From Pelomyxa schiedti (lineage: Eukaryota > Evosea > Pelobiontida > Pelomyxidae): a DNA stretch of 64,000 bases. The notes under the pieces are model-generated. The model ran no database searches, had not been told where the DNA came from, and saw only the letters and a list, made by a program, of their open reading frames with translations. The stretch covers positions 1 through 64,000 of the forward strand of contig JAHLWZ010000837.1 of NCBI GenBank assembly GCA_020536535.1. Direction: 5' to 3'. The position numbers and the translations under genes were made by a program. Each line of letters starts with the position of its first letter. Position 1 is the stretch's first letter. Below are positions 34,318-46,745 of this stretch, in pieces.

Positions 34318-35831
34318 TCAGGGTAACTTGTGTGGTTTTTTGGTTGGGTCTTCCATAATCACTACCTGTTCGTTTTCATAAGTAATACACAAGGGAGTCA
34401 TTTACCTCTTCTTGTTCAAGGAAGTCATCCAGCCTATCCTCCTCTAATAATGCGGACGGACGGTGCGATTTCGTGTAATAAAATGAAGATATTGTATTCA
34501 CGTCCAGGTTGAAGTGTTCAGCAGCCAGAGCCTTAAAGGATATCAAGGTTACAAAAAAACCACTAGGTACAATGGCCAAACCAGTAGCTGAGCACCTGTG
34601 GAATATTTACTCATCTTGACTTTCCATGTAGTATTGTGGTATGTTATCTTGACGATTTTTGGTCTAAGTTCTAGCATGAGAGAGCTAGAGAAGTATCCTA
34701 CTCTTCTGATCACTCTTCTGCAAATTGATGGGCCTCCGCCATGCCTGACGCATCTTAGTGGATCGGTGAAATGGTTCACGATAAATAAAAAGGTATCAAA
34801 CCAGATGTGTAGCATTTCCCAGGCTTGTGGTGTTACGATAACATAGTCGACACCATCCATTTTGGATGAAATAATATCGTTTTCCTCATCCAGTAGACGG
34901 TTGTTATCGATGAGTCCAACAGGGGCAGAATTAGCAGAGGCCTTTAACTGGCAATGTGCTAGCCAATTAGCGTACCACGTGCAAGAAATTAAATATCTGT
35001 CCGCATTCTGGACCATTGCAGGCACTTCTCTTTGTGCAAAGGAAAAAAGAGTATACTAGGAATATCTTCAGTTAAAAAAAGTAGCTAAACAGTTCACAGA
35101 CCTGTTCGGGAAACGAAGGATGGCAATCAAAAAATAAAATATCCTGAATCACAGCAGTGGGGAGAGATGACAAGAGGCTGCCACATCCAAGTCTGGCGTG
35201 AAGTGAACAAGTGAAACTCAGGTGACGCCTCCTCACCCTTAACATAGCCATTACAATCAATTCAATGCATACATTACTATTAGAATAAAAACACCACCAT
35301 GAGTACAAAAAAAAAAAAAAAAGGGTGGAAACGAAAGAAAAACCAACAACCAATAACCTAGACTCTAATTGATGATAAGTAAGAATATAGAGTACGGGCA
35401 ACACAAAACCATTGGAGCCAAGTAGGGTGCCCAAACCAGGGTGAATTTCCACTCACCTGAAGCACATCGAATGCATTTATCAGAGGAGTGGGCGGGGGCG
35501 ACGGGCTGCGCGACGACGACGTGAACGAGTCCGACGTGGACGCGTACGAGGACGAGGACAAAGAATCCGAGTCTTCCTCGTCCTCGTGCTCGCGGGGGGC
35601 GAAGGTGCTGGGCACGTGGGGCTGGTTGGGGCGCCGGAGGAGGGGCCGCGGGACGTGGAGGCGCCGCGGCGGCGGGTGGACGGAGGAGGAGTAGAGGGCG
35701 CTGGCTTCGTCGGGGTCCCCGGAGGAGGCCGTGAACAGCGCCGCTAGTTGCCCGTCCCCCAGAGCCCCAACGTCTTCCCCGCACAGTTCCCGTAGCCGCC
35801 GCACAAAGTCGTCAAACTCGGCGTCACCCAT
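34318..35831 (-). CDS. DUSP-domain protein with C-terminal ubiquitin-like region, no USP catalytic domain
   Basis: ATG 35831 gives MGDAEFDDFVRRLRELCGED, then a Pro/Arg- and Ser/Asp-rich linker. An exon near 35000-34780 encodes a DUSP domain: YLISCTWYANWLAHCQL, PVGLIDNNRLLDEEN, GVDYVIVTPQAWEMLHIWF. This domain is found at the N-terminus of ubiquitin-specific proteases. It is followed by GGGPSICRRVI, LELRPKIVKITY and, after another intron, a ubiquitin-like fold (TLISFKALAAEHFNLD, LLEEDRLDDFLEQEE). The reading then either stops at TAA 34378-34376 or, after a 40-nt intron, continues VVIMEDPTKKPHKLP to TGA 34320-34318; I prefer the latter. The DUSP-UBL order is that of USP4/USP11/USP15, but the protease Cys and His boxes are missing. 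Confidence 0.75.
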
Positions 35832-35923
35832 TTCCCGAGGCAGCCGGCGCAAAAATCCAACAAAGAAAATTCAAAAACAACAACCGTAGGGAAACGAACC
35901 GGCACACAACCACCAACGACCGA
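35832..35923. promoter_or_regulatory. Divergent promoter region between DUSP and coactosin genes
   Basis: The two ATGs are 92 bp apart and face outward. The space is AC-rich on the plus strand and has no TATA box. Confidence 0.45.
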
Positions 35924-37492
35924 ATGAGGGGGCATCACAACAACAACACAGGCGGTAGTTCGAAGCCAACCGGAGGCCTCGTAGTACTCGACGAGCCCGC
36001 GGTGCGCTCGGCCCTCGCTGCGCTCTCCAGCCCCGACGACCCCACCAACTGGCTGCTCTTCACCTACCAACACCAGCAGGCCCACGCCACGACGGCCCCT
36101 AGCTCCTCCTCGCCTTCTGCCTCTGCGGCGGCAGCAGCAGCAGCAGCAGACGCCCCGGACAGCCCCAGCACCCTGCGGGGGTGGGAGAAGGAGGTGGGCA
36201 CGGGGGGCGGGGGCGGCGGCACCGGTGGCCGCGCGGTGGCGATGGCGGGGCGCGGCAGCGGGGGCGTGGAGGAGCTCTGCGGGCGCCTGGCCGATGACAT
36301 GGTGGGGTTCGCCGTGATCCTGCTCAAGATCGGCCACGACGCCTATGTAAACGAGAAGATAGTTCTGGTCACTTGGGCTGGTACTGCTGTTCCTGGAGGT
36401 TGGTTCATTTCCTGAAGTTTTTTTTTTGTTTTGTTTTGTTTTGTTTTGATCAAGGCTGTGACTGTAGGGAGGGTTTGGTTCTTTGTTCTTAATGGATTTT
36501 GATTTAGGGCTTGTTAAGGCGAGACTGGGGTTTGACGCTCCGCAATTGGTCGAGTTCCTGAGCAAGTCCATCATTGTTGCTGGTGAGGCTTATGCTGAAA
36601 ACTATGAACAACTATCTTATAATGCCCTTGCTTTGAAAGTCTGCAGTGCTCGTACCGAGTCTGGCTCCAAAGCTGATAAAGTCAATCAAGTAAGTGAAAG
36701 TCAGTGCTGTACCTAGTTTAATATTTTTTCAGCCCCTAAGGCGATCTGCAACTGGTCGTGAGGGCTCTATTAAAAAATCTACTCTCGTCATTGCTGATTC
36801 TTGTATTGACTCAGTGAAATCTGTTTTCCTAAAACAGCAGAGATGGTGCGATTTTTACCACTTTACTACTCAAATTAGTGCTTAATCATAATTTGACTTT
36901 ATCAGTATCTCATGGGAGCATTGAATAATTGTAATGTACCTACTTGTAGGGTGTTGTTAGGGTACTCTAAAACAACCAAAGACCTTGTTGAACCTATTGC
37001 AAGTGGAAATGGTGGCATTGAAGAGATTATTGCTCAGTTTACTCCTGATCGAGTTGGCTATTGCATTTACTGTTTCAAGGTACTACTTCAACTTTCCTAC
37101 TGATTCAAATGGGCCTTGATATCTTGGTTCAGCTATGGCAGCATAGCACCAAGCTAAATTGAGAGCCGTTTGCATATCGCACTATCTTGTGCACATTTCT
37201 GATGTGTACCAGGTGAAGCAACCTGGAGTTGTAGAACTGGCTGATAAATTTGCATTCCTCACCCTAATTGGAGAAGAGGTACCTCCACTACAAAAGTCAA
37301 GGAGCACAGGACATAGACAAGGCAAGTTTCCAACAGGTTACAACAGTTCTGAACACATCTAGATTTGATTGAATGTGTTGAAAAGTTGATTCCTCTGCAT
37401 CTTATTTTCCAGCCTTCTATGGAACAAATGACCGACAAAATCCTGATAGCCCGTTGCTCTTGACAACCCGCCAGCGTCCCTATTTGATCTAA
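35924..37492 (+). CDS. Double coactosin-like (ADF-H) actin-binding protein
   Basis: The first ADF-H domain begins after a short Asn/Gly-rich start: LDEPAVRSALAALSSPDDPT, NWLLFTYQ, then a Gly/Ala-rich insert of about 60 residues, ADDMVGFAVILLKIGHDAYV, NEKIVLVTWAGTAVPG, LVKARLGFDAPQLVEFLSKS. The second, shorter domain starts ADSCIDS, joined by an intron (36814-36905) to YLMGALNNCNVPTCRVLLGY, then GGIEEIIAQFTPDRVGYCIY and KFAFLTLIGEEVPPLQKS. Coactosin binds F-actin and counters capping; two domains in one chain could cross-link or bind filaments cooperatively. The second domain lacks the usual middle insert. It ends RQRPYLI with TAA at 37490-37492. GC-rich first exon, AT-rich later exons. Confidence 0.82.
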
Positions 37493-37683
37493 AAAGAATC
37501 GATTCTGTATTTTTTGTTTCCACCTACATCAGGCTAAGTTTCTTTTCTATCCGCCGAGACAAGTTGTCTCTGAGGAAGCTCACAAGAAAAGAGGAAAAAA
37601 AACCCAAACAAGCGAAACAGGAAAAAAGGCCTCCTTTTGGTGCCAAACACAACACGCACGCTTGTGTCGCAACAACGTCGGAA

Positions 37684-40600
37684 ATGGATGCGGTGACGGG
37701 CAACAGTGATCATGCACATCAGAACACTGATCTCTCCAGTCCCCAGTCTCACTCTCAGTCCGCCGCTCCTCCCGCCGAGACGACGACCCCGCGCCTTGTG
37801 TCCCATAATCACCAGATGGCCGACCCCCCCTCGCCCCAGCCCCAGTCCTGCCGAAACCCACAATTCCCTCTGCGTGCCGACGCCCCCTGCACGACGTCCA
37901 CCTCTACCTCGGGCTCGGCGCCTCGGTTCGGGGGGGGTTGTTGCGCCGACGCGGACGCCGACGTCGCGCCGCCGCCGCCGCCGCCGCCGCGCGGGATCTC
38001 GTCCACGGGAGGCGACGCCGACGTAGCCGTGTGCGACGCCGACGCTGGCGATGGGGCCGCCATGCCGAAGCAGCATACCCACCACCAAGTTGGCGACCAG
38101 GCGACGGCGGCGGCGTCGGCTTTTGGCGGGCTGGCGACGGGGCTTGGCGGCGTCTGTTGGAGCCAACAACAACCGCCGCCGTGCGACGCCGAAATGTCCA
38201 CCAGCGGCATCGGCATCGGCAACGGCATCGGCAGAATCTACAACAGCAGCAACGCCGAAGAAGGCAGCACGCAGTCGGCCGAGGACCCGGCGGCGACGTC
38301 CGCGACGGCGACCGCTACAGCCACGAGCAACAACGTCGCCAGGGGAGGAGGAGGACCAGGGAAGATTGGAGGTGGTTCTAGGAACAACGGCAACAGGTCG
38401 GCAGCAGGGACGAATTCTGCTGGGGCGGGGGGGAGGGGCAAGTCGGCCGCGGTGAGTGGAGGGGAGAGGGACAAGGGGGAAAAGTACAGCAGAGGCAAGG
38501 AAAGGGACAAGGAAAGGGACAAGGACAGGGAAAGGGACAGGGACAGGGACAGGGACGGCAAGGAATCGGACAAGGAGAAGGAGTGGTTACAGCAGTCGGC
38601 GGACGGTGGTGGCGCCCACTCACGCAGTCACACACACCCCCACACAGTGGTGGGAAGTGAGTCAAGCAAAGGAAAGAAGGACGGCCCAACCCGGGTCGCT
38701 GATGACTCTGGAACTGCTGGAAAGAGATCCTTTGTGAGGGTAAGAGACTGGAGCCCGCAGGAGAAGGCTTCTCGGAGAGACTGCGATAATATCTCATCTG
38801 GAAGTATGGGCTCTAGGAGTATGAAGGAATACCCTCGAGCTATGATGGGTGCTGCCCCCTATGAAAAGGGCGAAATGGTTGGGATGGGCATGTATGTTGG
38901 AAGGTACGGTGTTGGGAAGGCATGGGCTGCAGCTGCACTCCGAAGACAGCAATTCCAGTTGGAACAATTTCGGCTATTGCAAATGCAACAACACCACATG
39001 CACATGCCGCATTTGCCACACCACCACAAGAGGAGCCGGAGTAGGGACAGGGACCACGACAGAGACTCGGCAATCTCACATAGGGAGGTCAGCTCGAGTG
39101 TGGCCAACGGAATGAGATCAAAAGACAAAGACAAGTCCGCATCATCAAGAAGCTTGCATGAACATGAGAGAGGCACCACTCAACGATCCACAGGTGGAAG
39201 AGTGGGCAGTGAAAAGAATCACAAAGAAAGTATAGGGGGTGAGAAAAACGGAGGGAATGTGTGTACTTTAAGAGGAGAACGGTTAGATGGTTCACGGGAA
39301 AGGGAGAATAGAGAAAACTCAGCTGACGCAATGATGGAGAGCAAGCACACAAATAAAGATAAAGACTCCTACCCAGACGCAAACGTCAAAATGAGTGGCA
39401 GGTATTCGTTCTATATCAAGGTCAATAAATAGAGTACGACAGGGAGTGGGTGGAGTTGAGGCAAAAATACTGAACTTTTTTATTCAAGTGGCCATATGGG
39501 GAATACAACCTCCCCCCAATTACGTGTTCTACCATACCCTGCTCCACCATCTCCAAAACCAGTAACTGGTACACAAATCTGGGTTTCCCATAATAAATAA
39601 AAAGTAACTCTTAGTAGATAAAAGCTCATCCTCACAATTGAAGCAAGTAAATCCCAACCAGCAATTAATGAGTGACGTGCCTACTCAAGCCATAAGTAAT
39701 TTTGCCACTCAAAGCAGGTATGTGAAAATCAAATATCTGCCATATTAATCCCTTATCTCCAGTGCGGCCTTAAGTTCATTTTCAGTCCTATCAAAGCAAT
39801 ACTTGGCAGATGAAAGTGTGGATGACCCTATTGGTTACATATCTATACTAATAGACCAAATTAACCCACAACAGGTTTCCCTAGTAACGCACAGCAAAGG
39901 TCTTTAGGGGGTTGCCCTACCAAGCTTGAGTGCCAATTTGGAGATAACAGCACATCAGTACAGGACATAAATTCACAGATACATCTGAGTCAGAGTGGAA
40001 TCCAAGACTCATCTGGGGATGGGGAATTACCAAGCGAGATTAGGAGAAGAAGTACCAGCAGGGATGAAAAAATCGCCAAGAGTGATGAAAATCCAGCAAG
40101 AAAGGCAACTGCACAGGACAAGATCTTCAATTTTGAGAGTGCACAAAAAGAGGACGAACCAAAGTTTGCTCCTAGTGCTCCAACAATCAGAGATACTCAA
40201 GTAAAGCACACCCATAATCGTGTGCAGAGCAGAAGTACAAGCAGAACAAAGAAGAAACCAAGAAGCCGAACTTCAAGCCCGACCACAGACTTGAGGAAAT
40301 TGGCAAAGACCCCAGTCAAAGGGGCTTCAGGACACACCTACAGAGGGAGGAGCAGAAGTAAAAGTAGTGGGAGAAGTGTTAGTAAAAGCGGGAGTAGAAG
40401 CCGGAGTAGGGGAAGAAAGGAAACAAGCCGAAGTAAGTACTGGGATAGAGGTGAAAAAAAATCCCGATACAGCAGAAGTAATAGTAGAGGCAGTAATCAG
40501 CACCTTCCATCAAAGAAATCCCTTGCATCAAGATGGAGTGGTAGTAGGGAGAGAAGTTTAAGCAGAAGTAAGAGCAAGGGGAGACGGCTAAGTGGCAGAA

Positions 40601-43600
40601 AGAGCTTGAGTGCCAGTAGGAGTCGAAGTAGAAGCCCCAGTCAAATACGAAGCAGGAGTAGAAATAGAGGCAGTACAGAAAGTAATAGAGGCAGACGAAA
40701 GAGATCCAAGAGTGGAAGTAGAGAAACACCTCCCAGAACTCACAGTAGAGGTAGAAGTAAAAACCGGAGTCTTATAGGCCACTCAACCCGAGGTTATGGT
40801 AAAGGAACATCAGTGAAAGGGAAAGGAGACAATCTAAGAAGCAACATTAAAAGTTTCAATGTGGATCCTGGAAAGAGTACCGAAAGGAAGGGCAAGCAAA
40901 ATGATTCAGGTATTACAGGTGCAGAGCACAGTGTTCTTGATCCCTGTGCAGTCAGTTTGATGAGAAGTTACCAGAATCTCGAGGGCGCACAATCAACACT
41001 ATTATCAGAGGAGGACACCAGCATGCAAGAGCAAACAGACAGCATAACAGGTTTTTCTTTCCATTTTCTGTGTAGCCTTAATTTTTTTGGTAGGGAGGCT
41101 GTCTGCCCTTGTGGGGATGTCTAACGGCGTTTCTTTACTTGGCACTGGCTGTGGTGTTAATGTTGGACGTGGAATTATACCTGCCGTCCTCAGCCCTGGA
41201 ATGATCCTCGGAGGCGTTTTGAATCCAGGCACGGTGGGAACCGTTTTCAGTGGGAACTCTGTTATTGGAAATGGTGTTCTGGGAGGCAATGTAATTGGAG
41301 CTTCGCCTATTGGTGTTTTGGGTGCTACTGGAGTAGGATATAGTCCAGTACCACAACTTATAGACATCTCCAGTGTTTCACCTGAGGTTTTACTTCAACA
41401 TGAACAGTCTCCAGTGACACCATCTTGTTCAAATGAAGAAAAAGACTCAGGATACCTTGTATCAAGTATCTTCTTCTATACTTGTGTCTACTTCTAACTC
41501 TGGCTTAGGTGAACAGCCTTTCTTGTTGCCGGGTTACAACTTGGAACCAAACTCGGGTGCAATTACCTGTCCCTCTGAAGAAATGGGTACTAACCCAGAG
41601 GATATAACGTAATTTCCATACTCAAACTGCCCTCTGTGATATCATTTTAGGGATATCCCGTGCTCTCCTATGTCGCCATCAATAAATACAGTCCTTAGTT
41701 CCCCTCTTCTCGAAACAGCCAATCACGCACCTGCACCCGCAGACCTGACCCCTCCATCACCAAATGCACAGCTACCCATAGTCGAAGGAACCTGCTCTAC
41801 AACACCTGAGCGTACCGCCATTTCAGAATCAATCACCCTCGAGAAACTAGAGACACTTCTTCAAGGTTCATCAGACCAAATAGGTTCCTCAACTGAGATG
41901 TTTATTGTTAGCCTAAATCTGAATACAGCAAGTGCAATGACAAAAGATGAAATCCTTCAAGCTTTGGATATACTTGATACCGAAATAACATCTGTTGAGG
42001 CCCAACTGCAGGTACTTGGAAAAAAATCCACAGCAGAGGCTCTCAATCTGAGAAGCGACCCGTTATCCGCCATCTCTGCCGTTAAAGAGCCATGTGCACA
42101 CAAAGACCACAAGGAGAAATGTACATTGAGTAGGGAGAATACAACAATTACCACATCAAGACAGAGTTGTGATTCTAAATGGAAAGAGTTTGATGATACA
42201 AATATATCCTCAGCATACCTCACAAATCTTGTGAGCAATTTGATTTCCAGAAATCGTCTGAAAATTCAAGACCAAAAAGTGTGTTTCTGTGGTAAAAAGC
42301 CACCATTAATATGAAATAGGACAAACTCTTTTATACAAGCACTTCTTCCTCCTTGAGATCTTTTGATGTGCCAGAGGGACCTTCATTTCTTACAGTAAAG
42401 GACTTCTTAAGAACGGTCCACTGCAAGCAAGATGCCAGCAAGCTAAAACTAACTGCTAAATATAACTCATTGCAAGAAAAATGGCTATTTGAAGTTTGTG
42501 CACTTCAAGATATCAAATTTTAACTCCAAATTTCAGGTCAATAAAAGACTTGAACTCCTACGGCAGTCACCAAGCTTAAGGAGCCACGGCTGCTTGAATG
42601 TCTCTTCCAATATTTCAGCTACAGCTGGACAAGTGCCCTCTGTTGCTCCAAATACAGCATCTGTGCAGTCACAGGTGTTACCTGCACTCCCTCCTACTAC
42701 AGTTGCTTCTGGTGGCCCTCGTGACCCTCAACAAGTAGAACAAGACGCAATTGCCCGTTTCCAGCGATTGCAGGCACCTATACCGGAACTCTTATCATTA
42801 TCCTTCTGGCCTCTTCGATGCCCAGCATTTGTTGACAACAATAGGTAAAGATAAAGTCTTTGCTCGGCTCACCTCTACAAAGGCTTATGGAAAATCCCTT
42901 GGATGAAGAAAAGGAGAGAAAAAGTAAGGATAACTGGACAGATGAAGAGAAGTCCCGCTTTGTTACTAAGTACGCCTATTCATCCTTCACAAGAAATATC
43001 ATGTCAACACACCATTCAGATTCATTCAGCACCCCAAAGGGTTTCCAGAGATTGCAAAAGCACTGCACCGAACAACTGGCGAGGTTGTGGCGTTCTACTA
43101 TTTGCATCGCCAGGAGCTTAAGTTGCAAACTATTGTTCGCAAGTCAAACACCAAGAAGCGTTCACGTAACAAGGTTGGGTTGTCCTCTTTTTTACTTCAA
43201 TTTAAGCTGTCACAGGAGACTCAAGACAGTTATGTTCCTCAAGCAAATGTGAGAGACAATTCTGCTGCAATATACACTACCATGGCTGAAGGTACACTGG
43301 TTCTTTTCCTCCCGATTTTTGAGACATTATCTTAGTTGACACGGAATGGACACAGCATGAGCAAAAACAATTTATTGATGGGCTTCGTCAGTATGGGAAA
43401 GATTGGTCTTCGATCTCTTGCCTTCTCTCATGCACCAAGTCAAGCCGACATTGCCAAGCCTATTACACTGCAAACAGAAGAAAACTATCCCTAGATTCAT
43501 ATCTTCCACGTGATCCAAAAAAAGTACCCTTTTGGGAAATGAATCTCACTGAACTTTGTTAGGTGCCACCTCGCCGTGATCGTACAGGTACACCTGACTG

Positions 43601-45996
43601 GACAGCAGAGGAAGTTACACAGTTCCTTGAGCGGTTTCCTACCATTGGTACCGACTGGAGGGCAATGGCACAATGCTTCACGTCACGCACTCCCTCTCAG
43701 CTAAAAACATTCTACCTGGTATGAATAAATCCAAAATGAATGCCTTTTCCCATTATACTATATTAGGAAAACAAGGAGAAGTTGGGTCTTCAAGAACCAG
43801 ATTCCTCACCTCGTACTGTCCACTTTCTTCACACCTTTCTAATGCCCAATAGAAGCACGAAAGCGCCCTCCTCGAGCACATAGTAATTGCAGCACCAATG
43901 CAGATAATAATGAACAAGATGACCACCCGCCAGCACAGAAGGCCAACAGACGCTGCAAAAGGAGAAAGAAGCAAACAACACCACAATCAACACAAACCCG
44001 GGCCAATTCACCACTCCCACCAGGCGTGATGTCTCCTGCTTCTGATGACGAGGACACACCCAATCAACAGGCAGCTTCATCCCAAAAGCCTTTCTCTGCA
44101 GACGTATCTATAGTGCAAGATGTTTTAGATGAAATCAAAGGCGAATTTGAGTCTGAGAAAGAACCTGGCCCAGCTGCAACCAATTTTGATCAGCCTTCAC
44201 CCCAACCCCCATCTCCAGATAAACCAGTGGGTACTTCTGCTGTACCTCCCTCTACAACCACTGCAGCACCAGCCGTGCCACAGTCCCCTCCAACACCATC
44301 TTCTACACCCTCTCTTCCCGGCACACCCACACAACCTGATCCGCCTGCAGCGTCACCCTCTTCTGAGCTACCCCCTTTAGATCGGCATTCACACTCACCA
44401 ACGTCACAGCCAACAGAATCATCGAAATCCCCATTGAAAGCTCCATCGAAATCCCAGCACCAAAAGTCAAAGGCTCCCAAGCAGTATTGTAAGAGCCAAA
44501 ATGAAGAGCCATCGCAGAATCACCCATCACCTACAACAGTTTTCCAACAACCATCTCATAAAAAACTCAAATTCAACCCTCCCAAAATTGACAGACAAGA
44601 ACCTGAGAATGCTGTTTCAGCTCCCAGTTCGGAAAAACTCTCAGGCTCAGGCTGTGGTAGTCCTGCTCAGGACTCCATATTTAACGAGACTGGGGACAAT
44701 CAATATCCAAATTCACCATCTCCACCTCTCTTATCACCTGCAAACTCACCAGTCCACACACCCCCGTGCCCTATTTTATTCTCTCCACCATCACCTGTGC
44801 CCCTTCCCACACAAATACCACCCTCAAATGTGCCCCTCCCACCACTTTCCGGCGTTGCCGAACACATCTTAAATGTAATTCAGCCACTTCCAGGGATAGC
44901 TTCTGTGTATGAGGCAGTGAATGACTACACCAATAGCCATAATACCGCAGAATACAGCGACATCATTACGTGCAGCAGTCCTCCGCCTTCACATAGGTCA
45001 GCCTTTCGCCATTTCAGCCAACAGCAGCCGCTTCAACCTCAATACCAACCCTATTCACAAGCACTTCCTGCACATCACCATTATCAACACAAGCACAAAC
45101 AAAAAAAGCAAAAGAAGCAGAAGATAAAGAAGCGACCAAAGAGGCAGATGATACCAGTTCTTCAGGACTTCTCACAGATTGAACAAAGTCTCTACCAGCC
45201 TCTCACATCATCAATGTTCCCCATATCTCCACAAGAACCGCTTGCACCCACATCCACTCTCCTTCAGGCAACCTCCAATACCCAAACACTAGGTATTCCA
45301 ACACAAGGACTTTCAGTGTGCACCACAGTTCCCACCACCCCCACACCACCCCCTACAGTAGCAACAACTTCCCCCTCTACTCCACCTCTAACACCACATC
45401 CTGCACTCCTTCACACTTTACCCTCCCCAACACAAAATCAACCCACCTACACACACCTACCATCGCCACTCATGCCGGCGCCCCCTCCGCGGCACTCTCC
45501 CCATCACCTACCTCACTGCACACCCATGGTGGCAGTGCCATACCCCATTCTTATTGTAAAATCTGCCAATACAGTCAAGCCCTTCTACCCCCCACTACAA
45601 ACATGCGCACCCCCTGCCCCTCCCCCGACCCCCAGTCCCTCTCCAGTATTCACACACTTAGGGGCAGCTCCCCCGAGGTCCCCTTCCCCCCTTGTGAAGC
45701 TGTACATGCACAATCCCCCTCCGCCTCCACCCATACAACAACCACAACCACAACCACAGCCACAGCAACAACAGCAGCAACAAAAACCACCACCCACATC
45801 ACTATCTGATTCACGCCCACATCCCCAGCTTGACACATCATGTGGGGAGTTGGAGGCACTACTACAAACAGCACCGGTCACACCAGCAAGCACCACAATA
45901 CAGATACCGGCCACTCCGGACATCACCACGGTCACACTCCCGTTCCAACCGAGTGCACCGCCACTCCAACAGGACATCACCAACCCACACCACTAA
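37684..45996 (+). CDS. Large three-SANT nuclear corepressor-like protein (NCoR/SMRT/Snt1 type)
   Basis: The first in-frame ATG is 37684 (MDAVTGNSDHAHQNTDLSS). The N-terminal 580 residues are low complexity: Ala/Gly/Pro-rich, then an Arg-Asp/Lys-Glu alternation (38.5 kb). Short exons bridge to an Arg-Ser-rich part (40.2-40.9 kb: RSRSPSQIRSRSRNRGS). The core holds three SANT domains. The first reads NWTDEEKSRFVTKY then HPKGFPEIAKALHRTTGEVV and AFYYLHRQ. The second reads WTQHEQKQFIDGLRQYGKDW and SSRHCQAYYTANRRKL. The third reads DWTAEEVTQFLERFPTIGTD and SQLKTFYLENKEKLGL. The spacing FP.IA..L......V..FYY is characteristic of NCoR/SMRT, which recruit histone deacetylases. The last 1.9 kb is one Pro/Thr/Ser-rich exon ending TAA 45994-45996. 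That the N- and C-terminal parts form one gene is supported by good splice sites at 39415-39486 and 39694-39762. Confidence 0.72.
38495..38580 (+). repeat. AGGGACA purine repeat encoding Arg-Asp/Lys-Glu alternation
   Basis: Imperfect AAGGGACA/CAGGGACA units encode KERDKERDKDRERDRDRD, a charged alternating helix seen in many nuclear RNA-processing and chromatin proteins. The tract is purine-only over most of its length. Confidence 0.85.
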
Positions 45997-46205
45997 TCAC
46001 ACTATTATCGATCAAATAAAAGAGCACCGGTGTATGATACCAATTCTCTTTGTCAATAACAACAACCCCACCCATGCACATTTCGGGTCAATTCAACTGC
46101 CCTTGTGTGGAAGGGTGCCTGGTTGGTTCCTTTTTCTCACAATTTTCCCGCATAAAAATACCAAGGCGTCTTAGAAGAAAAAGGATTAGCATAAGTAAAA
46201 AAAAA

Positions 46206-46713
46206 ATGTCAGATACCTGTGTCGCTTGTGGGGGTTGCTCCAAAGTTTGTGGGAATTGTGGTGGCCGCTTGGAACAGAAGTCCGAAAACTGGGGCGAGAA
46301 TGCTGATGGAACGTAATAACCCCTTTTCACTTGCCCTAAAGGCTCCCGCCATTGCACATAATACTGCATAAGTTACATAATTCGAAAAAAAAATCAACAA
46401 AAAACCAAGGTGGTATGGGGATGAATACACTTTGATGTGGTGCCCAAAGTGCTGTGACAGCCCACCCTACGACGTGAAGTTCGAAAACGACCCTGGAAAA
46501 CTGTGCGACACTGTTGTCAAGTCCAAGGTTATTCTCAAGCCCATAAAGTGTCAACTAAATGGAAAACACATTTAACTTTTTCCCCATCAGGTGGCTCTTT
46601 ATAACAGGTGTGACTTGTGGAGAGGCACTACCACACTTGATAATATAGACACAACAGTTCCATGTCAGTGCGTCAAACAGGCGCCTGCTCGCACTGCCGC
46701 TCGCGCCCCTGCC

Positions 46714-46745
<32 letters not shown>

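Noticed and set aside
35744-38228. Long minus-strand frames opposite coactosin and the corepressor (35744-36574, 37534-38172, 37809-38228)
   Set aside because: GC-rich low-complexity DNA keeps all frames open; the proteins are Arg/Gly/Ala-rich without motifs and the plus strand has the recognisable genes.
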